DNA of 64,000 bases from Salvia splendens (lineage: Eukaryota > Streptophyta > Magnoliopsida > Lamiales > Lamiaceae): positions 6,784,062 through 6,848,061 of the forward strand of contig NC_056051.1 of NCBI RefSeq assembly GCF_004379255.2. Direction: 5' to 3'. Shown here piece by piece: positions 1 through 12,327 of this stretch; position 1 is the stretch's first letter; every line of letters starts with the position of its first letter. Under the pieces are notes generated by a model. It did no database searches, was not told the DNA's origin, and saw only the letters and a program-made list of their open reading frames with translations. The translations under genes and the position numbers were made by a program.

Positions 1-740
1 GAATTCTACATAAAGTGTTTAGTTACTCATGTTCAAAGTAGAAAACAAATAAAAACTAAGGCAAACAACGGAATTCATGATACGGATTACAGATGGAGGA
101 GGAATTGAAGCTTGAATCTTCAATCTTCTTCCAAGAGTGTTTCCTAGAGAGAGAGTGTGTTTTGCGGCTGGTTCAGAATACCCTTTCGTTGCCCTAGCTT
201 TTCTCTTTTTATTTCCCTTCAGAAAAATCACGTCTGGGCTAAAAATCGTCAGTCAGACGGACCGGCCGGGTGGAATTATTGCACATAAAATCCACCCGGT
301 CGGGCAGAAGTCTCTGGACTCTTTATGAACAAAATTGGCCACCCGGCCGGGTGGAATTATTGCACATAAAATTCACCCGTCCGGGTAGCACCCGGTAGTC
401 CGCGCGGCTTTCGTAGATCGGCCATATCTCTCTCATCCGAACTCCGATTGGGGCGTGTGAGGTACCCACACGAAGCTCTTTCGATGATGAAGATAATGGT
501 ACTCTCAAAATAGGATTTGGACCTCATATTAATAGGCAGATTAACGTTTGAAGCAGACCCCAATCACGTCTTGGCTCATTTTGACCCTTTTTACCTATTT
601 TAACTTCAAACACTGGATAAACTCATCAAAGCACATTTATAGTGAAATATGGACGTAAACTCAAGTAATATGCATTTAAACACCAATTATCATCATGTTT
701 AACGCCCAATAAAACAGTTAAAATACAAGTTTATCAATCA
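1..740. mobile_element. Terminal fragment of a retroelement abutting BAHD copy 1
   Basis: No credible coding sequence is seen. The stretch ends near 736-740 (…TTATCA), and recognisable BAHD exon 2 begins at about 744, so something foreign is joined inside the exon. A CA end, GC-rich palindromic repeats (CCGGCCGGGTGG) and mixed low-complexity sequence suit an LTR end. The rest of the element and exon 1 of this BAHD copy lie off the left edge, if they exist. The class is an inference because no PBS, polypurine tract or second LTR is visible. Confidence 0.4.
261..386. repeat. Two near-identical CCGGCCGGGTGG palindromic units
   Basis: Positions 261-304 and 340-386 both read CCGGCCGGGTGGAATTATTG, then an ACATAAAAT block, then a CACCCG arm, so each unit is a GC-rich stem around an AT-rich loop. 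They lie inside the presumed retroelement end. Short repeats of this kind are common in LTRs; no function can be read from them. Confidence 0.6.
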
Positions 741-743
741 CTC

Positions 744-2111
744 CCTCTATTTCAGTTCTACCCAAATCTCCGCCCTCCGCCGCAGCCTGCCACCACATCT
801 CCAGCGCTGCTCCAAATTCGATATCGTGGCAGGCTGCGTTTGGCGCTGCCAGAAAATCGCCCTCTCTCCTAAACCCGACGAAGTGATTAGATTATCAGTG
901 GTAATGGATAACTGAAACCAAATAAACCCACCTCTTCCAATGGGGTAATTCTTCCCTTCTTTAAATTTTATTCATAAATTTAGAATATATTGTTTAGTCT
1001 TTTAATCTTTATTACTACATCCGTCCCATAATAAGAGTCATATTTTGCCATTTTGGTCTGTCCTACAATAAAAGTCACATTTCACTTTTATCATAAATAA
1101 TAAGTAAGTCACACATTCCACTGACTCACTTCACTCACATTTTATTATAAAATTAATTTAAAAAATCACCCTCTCTCCTAAACCGGACGAAGAGATTAGA
1201 TTATAAGTGGTAATGGATAACAGAAACCAAATAAACCCACCTCTTCCAATGGGATGATTCTTCACTTCATCAAATTTTATTCGTGAATTTAGAATATATT
1301 GTTTAGTCTTATAATCTTTATTACTACCTTCATCCCACAATAAGAGTCATATTTTACCATTTTTGTCTGTCCTACAATAAAAGTCACTTTTCACTTTTAT
1401 CATAAATAGTAAGTAAGTCATACATTCCACTAGTTCACTTCACTCTCATTTTATTATAAAATTAATATAAAAAAGTAGACCATGTGATCAGTTTTGTTGT
1501 AATTGGGGTACTCCTCTAAAGGCCTCATACTAATGGAATTGGGGTAGCCCATATATACGGTTGCAATTCTTGTTCACTCTCCGATTTGGGATATGGTTTG
1601 CTCCCTTATATAAATTAATATAAAATATTTATATCATACTTTGTCGTAAACTTGTTAATTCCTAATTAATATGTATCGGGTACTATGGAAACGTTATAGC
1701 ATTTCCGGTAGCAGTAACGGCTGCAGGTGAGTTATCAATGAATCCGCTGCATTAGGCGGTAGAGTTGGTGACGAAGGCAAAGCGTGAAGCAGCGACCGGT
1801 GATTACTTGAGATCAGTGGCAGGTCTAATGGTGAGGCGAGATCGCCCTAATTTGAAAGCGGTGAACACTTATATAGTGTTGAATTTACGCACGTGGGGTT
1901 AAAGCAAATGGATGTTGGGTGGGGCACGGCGGCCTACGCTGCGGTGTTTAAAGGAATTTATTGGCGGCCCGGTAATATTCAATTAGCTTGGTTTGTAGGC
2001 TTTAAAGATGGTTTCGTGGTTCCGGTTTGCCTACCTCTCGAATCCATGAAAATCTTCGAGAAACATCTTCAGGTCATGACGACTACCACTCCAACAGCCT
2101 CATCTTTGTGA
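744..2111 (+). pseudogene. BAHD acyltransferase copy 1, truncated pseudogene
   Basis: Exon 2 survives from about 744 (ISALRRSLPPHLQRCSKF region) to about 949, and exon 3 from 1680 to the stop at 2111. Exon 1 and the HXXXD active-site half of exon 2 are missing at the left junction. Further lesions are an in-frame stop after the DN dipeptide in exon 2, a mutated intron-2 acceptor (CGG where copy 2 has CAG), a stop after NPLH (CAT TAG near 1750), and a small deletion near 1890 that shifts the frame before DVGWG. Sequence, intron position and C-terminus match copy 2 (4809-7643) closely, so this is a decayed tandem paralogue. It cannot encode an active enzyme. Confidence 0.85.
853..1470. repeat. 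Tandem duplication, period about 309 bp, inside BAHD copy 1
   Basis: The block starting AAAATCGCCCTCTCTCCTAA at 853 recurs at 1162 with few changes. Each copy holds the last part of exon 2, the start of intron 2 and MITE-like sequence (CCGTCCCATAATAAGAGTCA at the first). The duplication gives this pseudogene two exon-2 ends and is absent from copies 2 and 3. Confidence 0.85.
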
Positions 2112-4765
2112 TACAGACAGCCCATCAAGCCAGATTAATGATCCTCCATATGGCCGGTGTCTCGGCCAGGTTGCAACGTCAGTGCCCCTAAGCACTTTTA
2201 TCGGTTTTCTTTATTGGTTCGAACCGGAACAGAGTGATAAATTTCTCAATAAGTACTCTTTTTTTTAGTGAGGGCATAATAATAGAATCAAATTCATATA
2301 TCTGTTTCCCTTCTCTCTTCTTCGAATCAAATTCATATATCTCTATCCCTTGTCTCTCTGACTCTCTCATTTTCTACCCTTTCTGTTACAAAATATTTCG
2401 GAACCCTAGCCAAGACACTAAGTTTCCGGCACCACCTTTAATAAGGACAGCCTCTCGCTGCCCCACTCGATCGTTCTATGTCGATATTAATACTTTGGGG
2501 TCTTATTAGACTTTTAACTAGTTTAATTTGCTAACATAGTTAACTTGTCAGTTCTGCATATAAAAAATGTTAACACAAATCTAGTTAACACACCTAGCTA
2601 ATTTTGAGTTATTTATCCAATTAGTTCTACCTTGTTTGCTCTTGTAGTTGTTGGAATGATCTAATGTGTTATTTTTTCATTCACTTGATTCGCTAACTAT
2701 TGAATGTTGTTAGGATTAGTTATATTAATTGGAATATGAAATAATTAGCTTGGAATAAGGATAATTCACTCTTTAATTAATAAAACTTGGTAGAGTTGAG
2801 ATTCAGTTTGAGATCTTTGGGTTGTTAAAGTCTTTTAGGAGTTAGATGTTAGGTATTTGAAGGGGACTTTGATACCAACTTATAATCTACAGATTTCTCA
2901 CCTCGAGATGGAGTTAATTTAGCTAAGTGACCGTCCTAGCGACTCTAGAGACACTATAAACAAGGGAATTAATTGGATAATAACTTCTTGTTGTGCATTG
3001 GATCTTAGAATTATCCATTCATTAGATACAAAAACTCATTTTGGTTAGTACTAGTTAAGTTAACTAAAGAATTATCCATTCATTAGATACAAAAACTCAT
3101 TTTGGTTAGTACTAGTTAAGTTGACACATTAGTCACTATGAAATACGATAATCTTACTTGACATTGTTGCATTAGCCTTGCACACTTATGTATAGCTTTA
3201 GTAGTAAAATAAAAACGAATCACTATATTATTAGTTGGCACTTGTACAAATATCTCCCTAGTTATAACTTATAACCATACAAGCTTAGAGTTATCAAATG
3301 GATTGGACAAGCCCAACTTAGGCCCACCAGCAAAGCTGGCTGGGTTGGGTTTCTTTCTGTAAATTCGGACTCATTCTAGCCCAGCCCACTTACTAAGTGG
3401 TTGGGTTGGCCCAGGTCGGACCATATTGGGCAGAAAATATTTTTTTCAAGCATTTTTTAATTTCTCATATATATTTTTAAATTTTTTATTAAATGTTATG
3501 AATAAAATATAGTTATATTTGAAGAATCAAACTACTTATAAAATTTTATATTTCGATGATATTTCAAATATATATAGAGAGAGAGTTGACATAAATAAAA
3601 CAATTTTCTCTTAACGTATAGAAATACATAAAACTTGATAAGCATCGATGAAATTAATGGAATTTAAATAATCGAGTAAACAAAGAGAAAACTATTTGAA
3701 AATTAAAAATATGTTGAAATGTGTGCATCTTCTAACGCCAATATTACTACTGCAAACAACCATAGAGTATTTCTATTTTTTTCTCTATTTTATTCTCTTA
3801 TGGAATCCTATCATAAATGTTGTAGTTGCTTTCGACGACGCCAACACCAAAAATTATCCACAACTATAAACTATAGCAACCCAAAGGTTCTTACCCCGCC
3901 ACCAATATCCTATCCTAATAAGGGCTAATTACAACTAAACACGTTTATATAATTATTATTCATTAATATGGGCTAATCTAAAAGAGCCCACTATCTAAAT
4001 TAGGCTAAGAAATAAACTAACCCAATGTTAATAGGATTAATTAGTTTATTGTATCTATCTTCTTCTCCCCCTCTATTGCCGTTTCTGTTTTCTTTTCTGT
4101 TAGTTTTTATTCCCATAATTTTTGTTCTTGTATATTTTTTCTCTTCCTCCATCTTTCAACTCTTTAATAAATAATAATTTGAACTTGAATACAATAAATG
4201 AAAATCTTTGATTTGAGATTGTTTTAGCCAAAATTGAGTATATTTTCTTTAAAAATGTAAAATAATACTCAAATTTTGGGTTTTTGCAGTACTATTGGAA
4301 ATTGTCTAGATATACTAATATTCCGTAACTAATCAGATTACTGCCCTTATTTTGGATAAATAGTTAAAGTGAAGAATAAAGTAAGAGAATGAACTACAAA
4401 TATAGTTATGATGAACTTCTGGTTATCTTATAATGAAATGTTCATCACTTGCGTTTAAGACTAGCTTGCTATATAATACAACTCTGTACTCAGTTAGTCC
4501 AAGGTAGATGTTACATTTTTCTTTTTAGTGCGCTTCAGTTACCATTTTCTCTCTCCAATAATGTATTCAACTATTTTTTTTCTCTCTATTTACTTCACTT
4601 AACAACGTTTCCTAAATTTTCATGTCATAACCCAAGGGCCAAGTGTGATATTTACCTTGGGATGGAGAGTGTATATATTACTCTTTGGTCTCATTCAAGA
4701 TGTTCACATTTCATATTTAGTTTGTTCCATTAATGATGTATTCTTTAATTTTTTGTGGACACAAC
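2112..4765. other. Intergenic region between BAHD copies 1 and 2
   Basis: I see no gene. The stretch is AT-rich with MITE-like and low-complexity sequence. A GGCCCA/TGGGCC-rich patch at about 3300-3440 resembles the subterminal regions of small hAT elements, but I could not place its ends. From about 3735 onward the sequence matches the regions upstream of copies 3 (from about 9631) and 4 (from about 23,740), so it is the upstream flank of the duplicated unit. Confidence 0.6.
3008..3121. repeat. Direct tandem repeat of about 60 bp, two copies
   Basis: GAATTATCCATTCATTAGAT, followed by the same ACAAAAACTCATTTTGGTTA and TACTAGTTAAGTT, occurs twice back to back with one short junction difference. 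It is a simple local duplication in non-coding DNA. Confidence 0.85.
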
Positions 4766-4772
4766 TATAAAT
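4766..4772 (+). promoter_or_regulatory. TATA box of BAHD copy 2
   Basis: TATAAAT lies 37-43 bases before the ATG at 4809. The equivalent TATA motifs of copy 3 (10,915) and copy 4 (27,257) lie at nearly the same distance from their start codons. The conserved spacing argues for a core promoter and against the ATG at 4773, which would directly abut the TATA box. Confidence 0.6.
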
Positions 4773-4808
4773 ATGCATATTAAGGGTTTTGTTCCATGGT
4801 ATGTAGTA

Positions 4809-7643
4809 ATGGCATCAACCAAAAGATTAACATTGAGAGTTACAAGGAAAACACCTGAGTTGCTTTGTCCAGCAGTGTCCACACCCAATGAATTCAAATA
4901 TCTCTCTGACATAGATGACCAGAGCTTCCTCCGAAGTTATGCTGCATCAATAAATTTCTACAAAAAGAATCCATCCATGGAAGGGAAAGATCCAGTGAAG
5001 ATCATTCGTGAGGCTATTGCCAAAGCCTTGGTCTTTTACTACCCGTTGGCCGGGCGGTTGAGGGAACACACTGGTCGGAAGCTCGTGGTCGAATGCACCG
5101 GCCAAGGGGTAATGTTTGCCGAGGCCGACGCGGATGCTACGTTGCAGCATTTCGGAGAGGATGCCCTTTATCCACCCTTCCCCAACTTGGACGACATCTC
5201 TCTTGAAATGCCAAACAACCTTGGAATATGGGGTGATATTCCACTTATGTTCATTCAGGTACAATATTTTTTACTCTCCATAACGGAAAATTTGTCACTT
5301 GTTTCTATATTGTTTGTCCCTAAAAATATGTCACCTTTCAATTTACCATTTTTGTAGTGGATCTCATATTTCATTAACTCATTCTCACTCACATTTTATC
5401 ACTTTAAAACTAATATATAAAAGTAACACCCACATGTCACTAACTTTTCAACCCACTTTCTATTACATTTCTTAAAATTCATCCCGGATCAAATTGTGAT
5501 AAATTATTAGGGACGGAGGGAGTAATTTGGTAGGAAGAAGAATGTACCCAATACTTGATTATCCTATATTTCCATTAACTATTCATTGATCCAACAAAAA
5601 ATATTATGGGGTAAATTGCTGAAAAGCCGATCCATTCACATTTTATTAACAATAACAAACGAGTATCATGTTGGCTTCAGTTCTTTTATTAATTAACGAC
5701 TTTCTGAATCTGTTTAGACAATCCAGCTTATGCATCATTCACAATTCTCATAATTTATTATTCTAATTGGATCTTTCCACTCATACATTAATTGGATCCT
5801 TTTGTCTCCTACAAATAGTGACTTTAGGGCCGACACGAGTTTCAATGTTAAACTGGTGAAGTGTTAGAAAAAGTAAAAGTGATTAAAATAGGGTTAGTGG
5901 ATATGAATAGTGATATCCACCTCATTAGAGCACCCGCAACGCAGCTCGTTGCTGGCTCGGACTCATCTCGCTGAGCCAGCATCGAGCTAGCGTTGCGGAC
6001 GTCTTATGCATCGAGCTCGCTATTGGTAAGTTGGGAAGACAGCGAGGTTGTGGGTTCAAACCCCAAACTCGTTGTGGATTCACCAATGCAAAATCAAAGC
6101 TTGGTCTATGGATTTTCAAGACATATTTACGACTAGACTAAGCTTTGATCTTCAAGAAATTAAATTGGGATAATAGTCATTCAGGTAATAATCGTACACT
6201 ACACTTAAAATTTTTGTCTATCAATTTATTTTTTCCTTTCACCAGTATAATGTTTTCTAGGGATAATAGTCATTTAAATTACGAAAATTGACAGGTCACA
6301 CGGCTAAAATGTGGGGGATTTATCTTTTCAAACAACTTCAATCACACAGTGTGCGACGGTGTCGGCCTTTCCCAGTTTCTCTCCGCCGTGGGTGAGCTTG
6401 CTCGCGGAGCGTCGTCCCCTTCTATTCGACCGGTTTGGGAACGGCATCTTCTCATGGCCCCCCAGCCACCGTGCGTGTCGTTCGCACATCGTGAATATGA
6501 TGCAAGTACAAGTGGTGGAACCCTTGTCCCGCTTGATGTAATGGAGGAACGCTCCTTCTATTTCAGCTCCGCTGAAATCTCCGCCCTGCGCCGCAGCCTG
6601 CCGCCGCATCTCCAGCGCTGCTCAAAATTCGAGATCGTGGCAGGCTGCACGTGGCGCTGCCAGACTATCGCAATCTCTCCCAAACCCGACGAAGAGATTA
6701 GATTCTCGGTCTTTATTGATAACCGAAAGATAATGAAGCCACGGCTTCCAATCGGGTAATGATATAAACACTTCTCAATGCATAACTAGAGATCAGATCT
6801 CAACCACTAGATTCAAACCTGAGATTGGGCGGATTTTAAAAATAAGAGTTCTGTATAAGGGTGTTTTGGCAAAATTGTAGGTTTTACACGTCGTATGAAC
6901 TAAACGCACTTGATATGAATCATTTTCGTATGCAAAACGTCCTAAATCATCTATAAAATGACCCCGTTTTGAAAACACAGAGTTCATTTTAAGGACGTTT
7001 TGATCTAAGGGTAAAATTGTCTCTTTGACCCCTAGTATAAATTAAAACGCTCTTATAATGAACTCTGTGTTTTTGAATTCTCAAATTTTTAAATCAATTT
7101 CATCCTTCATTTTTTATTAGTGGTTGAGATTTGATCTTGAGTTTTGTACTAAAGGGGTGAGTCTTTTTCATTGTTTTGCAACGTGTTAATTCCTAATTAA
7201 TACGCATCAGGTACTATGGCAACGTTATAGTATTTCCGGTGGTAGTGACTACAGCCGGTGAGTTGTCAAAGAATCCGCTGCACTACGCGGTGGAGTTGGT
7301 GAGGAAGGCAAAACGCGAAGTAGTGACTGATGAGTACCTGAGATCAGTGGCGAGTCTAATGGTGATGCGAGATCGCCCTAGTATGACAGAAGCAAACACT
7401 TATGTGGTGTCGAATATGACGCACGTGGGTTTCGAGCAAATGGATGTTGGGTGGGGCACGGCAGAATACGGTGGGATGTCTAAAGGAATTTATAGGCCGA
7501 CCGGTAAAATTCAAATAGCTTGGTACTCTCCCTTTAAGGATGGTTTCGTGGTTCCGGTTAGCCTACCTCTCGAATCCATGAAAGTCTTCGAGAATAAACT
7601 TCAGGTCATGATGACTACCGCTCCAAAACCTTCATCTCTATGA
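4809..7643 (+). CDS. BAHD acyltransferase, benzyl alcohol O-benzoyltransferase-like (copy 2, intact)
   Basis: BAHD enzymes move an acyl group from acyl-CoA to an alcohol or amine in the cytosol. Exons are 4809-5258, 6295-6755 and 7211-7643 with GT-AG introns and matching phases, giving 447 aa, normal for the family. Residues 13-150 resemble benzyl alcohol/methanol acyltransferases (RKTPELL, LSDIDDQ, NPSMEGKDP, YYPLAGRLRE, VVECTGQGV). Exon 2 begins VTRLKCGGFIF and carries the catalytic HXXXD motif as HTVCD. The structural DFGWG motif near the C-terminus is DVGWG, and all copies here have Val in that position. The ATG at 4809 was chosen from the TATA spacing. This is the only intact member of the array. 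The acceptor alcohol and acyl donor cannot be read from sequence; volatile benzoate or anthranilate esters are the closest family precedent. Confidence 0.9.
5274..5522. mobile_element. Stowaway-like MITE in intron 1 of BAHD copy 2
   Basis: The right end reads GGGACGGAGGGAG followed by TA. The left end is TA followed by CTCTCCATAACGG, a weaker inverted match. The size is about 250 bp, there is no coding capacity, and it lies wholly within the intron. The TA target and the GGAGGGAG terminus are typical of plant Stowaway-like elements. Confidence 0.55.
5935..6175 (+). mobile_element. Possible tRNA-derived SINE in intron 1 of BAHD copy 2
   Basis: A box-B-like GGTTCAAACCC at about 6051 follows an A-box-like GAGCTCGCTATTGGTAAG at about 6011, with spacing that fits a tRNA-type Pol III promoter. 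The region is more GC-rich than the intron around it. I see no convincing poly(A) tail or target duplication. The left end (AGAGCACCCGCAACGC, with GCGTTGCGG about 60 bases on) could instead belong to a Harbinger-type MITE. Confidence 0.35.
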
Positions 7644-10600
7644 TACGGACAACCATCAAACCCGAGTTTCAAATCCGCTAGGAGCTCAAGAGTCCCCTGA
7701 CACGGCCCGTGTCTATGTTAGCGTCTAGTAAATTATAACCGAGACTGTTAGGTTATTTTATCTAATATTTTGTGATTTAGTTATGTTTATTTTTAGGTTT
7801 CCCTGTCGGTTATTTTCCATATTGCAAAATAGAGTTTAAACGGGCAAAAATAAACTCTATAAATATGTACTCTTATTTTTTATGATGTTAGCGGAATAAT
7901 AAAAGTCATAGAGCCATTTCTCACTTCTTCTCCACTTTCGGATTAGAAATTTTCAAAACCATATGGAACTAGGGTTCCACCACCACCTTCAGCAAGAACA
8001 AACTATATATATATTGAAGTTGATTTCTTTTTATTTTACATTTTCGATATAACATGACTCAGAATCGGGATTTCTCAATAATTTCAACACAAATTTATTC
8101 TCAATTTTCCCATAGCGCGTACAACTTAATTTTACTACACTAACCCGATCTGAAAGACCAAATTAGTTAAAGAGCATTGAAATATAAGGTGAATAGATAC
8201 GATGATAAAAATGACCACTACTCACAATGCTTCGACAACTTCCGGTAAGTTTCAGCCGCAGAAGAGGGCATCCGAGGGATCTTCTTGACGAAAAAAAAAA
8301 CTCTGCATGCATGAACCAATTTATAAGGAAAATAATCAATCCAATACTCCATTCATTTCCTAAAAATAGAAACTTTTCCTTTTTTGATCCACTTTCCGAA
8401 AAATAGAAAATTTCCCTTTTAGGACACTTGTTTCCCTCTATGAGATGAGACCCATCTCTTTCTTATTTTACTAATTTTGTATTTAAACCTGTGCTATTTT
8501 AAAAATTCATATTTTAAAAAAACGGAGGGTGTATTATGTGCATGTTCTTAATGAATTTGTTAGTAGTTAGGTACCTGTATAACAATAATCGCAAGGTGAA
8601 GTAGTCAGTGATGGACCGGAAAATTAATGTAAAGTAGATATGAATTGCAAGGGTTACGATCCCTTGCTAGCTAATTAACAATCCCAAATTAAGACCAAAT
8701 CTCAACCATTAGATTAGGAGAAATAGCTATTAAAATAATACAATGTGGATTATATTTTAAATTTAAAAAATTATTAAATAAATTATAAGGGTATTAATGT
8801 TAATTCCTATATATGGTAGTTAAAATTAATCACTTTCTCGGTCGACAAAATTATCTTTAAATATTAAATTTATGTAACTCTTACTATTTAAATTATTTTT
8901 TCTTAAAAAATATATCAACTTAAAGGTAATTTCATAAGGATTTCAATGAAATCTCAATTGCATATGTTTCGACGATAATCTTGGTCCACTATCTAATAAC
9001 ATTACTTTAATCATCTTTCTCCTCATTTCTCTTATTTTACCAATTAATACATTAGTTCCCGTGATATTTCAAATGTTTATATTTTTATGGAACAAAGAGA
9101 GTATATGTTTTTGGCTCATTTCATCGTGGAGTTTTCTAATTGAAGATATCAAAATAATACTGTATGATTTCGAATCATTAATAGCAGTTAGGGATACGTG
9201 AAAAGAAAAGATACTACTCCCTTTGTCTCATAGAAATAGGTCATTTAGGGTTGACACAAGTTTTAATGTGTAATTGATAAAGTAAGAGAGAATGTGAAAA
9301 ATTAGTTGAAATTGTGTAGTGGGTGGTGGAACCATAAATGACAACGTAAAAGAGAAGAAGAAAAAAGGTTACCTATGAGACGGATGAAAAAGGAAATATG
9401 GCCTATTTATATGAGACAGAGGTAATATTATATACTCCTATTTATCATTACTTTATTCTCTCCATGTAGCAAAGAAAATAAAACTGCAAAAAGTCTCGTG
9501 TCACACAAGGAATGAGTCATCTTCCTTTCTTAAATAGGAGGGAGTAGTATATGCGGTATTGCTACGTTTAGTGGTAAATAAATAGTGTTATTAATAGTCA
9601 TTGTCGTGTTCTCGATATTGCCGATTCTTTCAACGCGAACATTGCTTCTACAAACAACCACTATAGCGGGCCCAGTATCAAACGCTCGGCTTTACCACTT
9701 ATAGCAACCAAAATGTTTTCCACGTTATCCTATCCACATTTATACCAATGGTCCATTGTCCTTATCTACTAAGCTAATTTTTAATTGGATCATGAATTGT
9801 CAGCAACTATATATAGGGATGGCTAAAAACGGCCATTTAAAATTTACCCTATTTACCAACTAGTAATTTTCCATTTTCAGGCAAACCTATGCGCGTTGCA
9901 TATTAATTACACCTAATTACTAGGTAAAGTGACATAGTCACGAATTTGACTTGGGAGAAGCCACTTTACAACAATATATACTCCCTCCGTATACCAGTGT
10001 CTAAATATCCTATTTTTTAATTTCCTTTAATAATTAAATCATTTTATTTTTACTATTTACTATTTAGTAATAAACTCTAATTCTCCTAACTCAATTCACT
10101 TCACATGTTATTTTACTAATACTTATACTAATACTAATAAATAAATATATAACTCTCATTCTAATAACTTTTTCTATCCATTTCTCTCAATATTTTTAAA
10201 ACCCATGTCAGACCAAGGTGGGACACATCATAGCGAACGGGGAAATATAAAACGCAAAAACGAAAATACGACATGAACATGGACAAAATTAACAAAATGA
10301 GACTTTATCCCGTTTGGGGCACGATAATTGCAGGTTGAGCTCAAGTGTGGTTCGGGTCGGGTTCGGGTATTCGTCAATAATGAATACTATTATTATTTTA
10401 TTATTTTATTTTATTTTCCACTTTATAGAGTTAAAATTAGGTCATCATTTCTCACTTTTCATGGGGCATTCATTTCATTCCTTGTTCTCACCACCACGTC
10501 ATCGTTGGGTCATATCTCATCCGCAATATGTCTGAATCATTTTATGTCATTATCTTATGATTATAGTATCGGGCTCGTACGTTATCAAGTCATATCAGAT

Positions 10601-10914
10601 TCACAACGTTAACATGTAATTGTGATAGTCAACATGCATAAGATTGTGTTGCTAACATAGTCGTGTCGTGTGTGGATAGTATTCAGATTTTAAAATAGCA
10701 GTCAGATTCATATTCGGGTAGAAAATTTCAAAGGTATATGCATATTAAGTTGGACGGAGCTAGCTTATGGAGTAGCTAGCAAGGGAAAATGCCCCACCTC
10801 GAACTTCATCACATATGTAAAAATTATGTAAATTATAAAATTTATTTGTTTTAGTTTTTCCCTAGTTGCCCCTTTTAAAACTCTTAAATTTTGCCTATAT
10901 TTTTGCCCCCAGCG
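7644..10914. other. Intergenic region between BAHD copies 2 and 3
   Basis: I see no supportable gene. The sequence is AT-rich with several MITE-like stretches (8340-8545, 9217-9422, about 9980-10,240). The part from about 9631 is homologous to the upstream flanks of copies 2 and 4 (CATTGCTTCTACAAACAACC). A patch at 10,310-10,420 with repeated GGTTCGGGT is shared with 26,888-26,965 upstream of copy 4. Confidence 0.6.
9217..9422. mobile_element. Stowaway-like MITE, about 206 bp
   Basis: The left end is TA followed by CTCCCTTTGTCTCATAGAAA. The right end, read on the other strand, is TA followed by CCTCTGTCTCATATAAATAG. The imperfect terminal inverted repeats, TA flanks and lack of coding sequence identify a Stowaway-type MITE. 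Confidence 0.7.
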
Positions 10915-10920
10915 TATAAA
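10915..10920 (+). promoter_or_regulatory. TATA box of BAHD copy 3
   Basis: TATAAA lies 42-47 bases before the ATG at 10,962, the same spacing as in copy 2. It implies that the gene was transcribed before it was interrupted. Confidence 0.5.
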
Positions 10921-10961
10921 TTCATGGCTCCATACTTCTTCCATTGCATAAGCATGTAATA

Positions 10962-12327
10962 ATGGTTGTTACAAGAAAAACACCTGAGCTGCTTTGTCCA
11001 GCAGAGTCCACACCCCATGAATTCAAATCTCTCTCTGATATAGATGATCAGACCTTCCTCCGAATGTATGTTACAACAATAAATTTCTACAAAAAGAATC
11101 CATCGATGGAAGGGAAAGATCTAGTGAAGATTATTCGTGAGGCTATTGCCAAAGCCTTGGTCTTTTACTACCTGTTTGCCGGGCGGTTGAGGGAACACAC
11201 TGGATGGAAGCTCGTGGTCGAATGCACTGGCCAAGGGGTAGTGTTTGCCGAGGCTAACACGGATGTAACGCTACTGTATTTCGGGGAGGATGCCCTTTAT
11301 TCACCCTTCCCCAACTCTAATGACATTACTCTTGATGTGCCAAACAACCAAGGAATTTTGTTTGATATTCCACTTATGTTCGTACAGGCACAATAATTAT
11401 CATTTTCAGTATACGAAGTATAACGTTACTCCGTCTATCACTAATTAATTTTAAGATGGAACCTAAAATTTTTTATAATGATATTAGAGCGTGTTGCCTA
11501 ATCGCTTAATCTTTAACTGTTCCAACAGTATATTTTGGATAAGACAAACAATATTCACATCAGTATGAATACTGATTTTTTAGCACTCTATAGCTCACGT
11601 TTTAGGATACCCAAATGAGTACTGATTTTCAAATTATCATATCAATATCAATTATTCAAATGAGTAACTAAGATCGGTCAAATTCAAGTCAATTCAACAA
11701 GATTATTGAATTATTATTTTCTTAACTATTTAATTTGCGTATTTAACTGCTCAAAATATCAGTGTCTCATTGAAATAAATATTTTTTCTTTATTTCTTTT
11801 ATTTTTTTCTGTTTTCACTTAAACAACTTGTACAGGTTACAAGACTAAAATGTGGGGGATTTATCTTTTCAATCTGTTTCAATCACACAATGTGCGATGG
11901 TATCAGCCTTTCCCAATTTCTCTCTGCCGTGGGTGAACTTGCCCGTGGAGCGGCCTCCCCTTCTATTCGACCGGTCTGGGAACGGCATCTTCTCACGGCC
12001 CCCCAGCCACTGCGCTTGTCGTTCCCACATCGTGAATACGACGTCGCAACTGGCACAATTGGTGGACCCCACATCCCACTAGATCAGATATTGGGAAGCT
12101 CTTTCTTTTTTGGCCCGGCCGAAATCTCCGCCCTGGGGCGCAGCCTGCCACCGTACCTCCAGCGCTGTTCCAAATTCGAAATCGTGGCAGGCTGCACGTG
12201 GCGCTGCCAGACAATCGCCCTCTCTCTCAACCCCGACGAAGAGATTAGATTCATCGGGGTTGTGGATTACCGGAGGCAGATAAACCGGTGGCTTCCGGTT
12301 GGGTACTACGGTACCGGCGGCAATAAC
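10962..12327 (+). pseudogene. BAHD acyltransferase copy 3, 5' portion (split by a copia element)
   Basis: Exon 1 is 10,962-11,387 and exon 2 starts at 11,836. The open frame runs through LSDIDDQ, the catalytic HTMCD (HXXXD), PEISALGR-like sequence and GYYG, then meets the copia LTR at 12,328. It lacks about ten N-terminal residues present in copy 2. The intron-1 donor is GC (CAG|GCACAA) where copy 2 has GT; GC-AG introns are tolerated, so this alone need not be lethal. Intron 2 of copies 1 and 2 is precisely absent: the PVG and YYG codons are contiguous. The last codons before the LTR no longer match copy 2, and about 30 bases of coding sequence are missing between the two halves. The 3' half resumes at 20,898. 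Confidence 0.9.

Noticed and set aside
4773..5258. Upstream ATG at 4773 as the start of BAHD copy 2
   Set aside because: It directly abuts the TATA box, and copies 3 and 4 keep the TATA-to-start distance only for the ATG at the 4809 equivalent.
6011..6061. A functional tRNA gene
   Set aside because: A- and B-box-like motifs are present but no cloverleaf with acceptor stem can be drawn; a tRNA-derived SINE is the more likely source.
10314..10612. Two overlapping small ORFs upstream of BAHD copy 3
   Set aside because: They are low-complexity translations of an AT-rich region shared with the flank of copy 4, where the frames are not kept.
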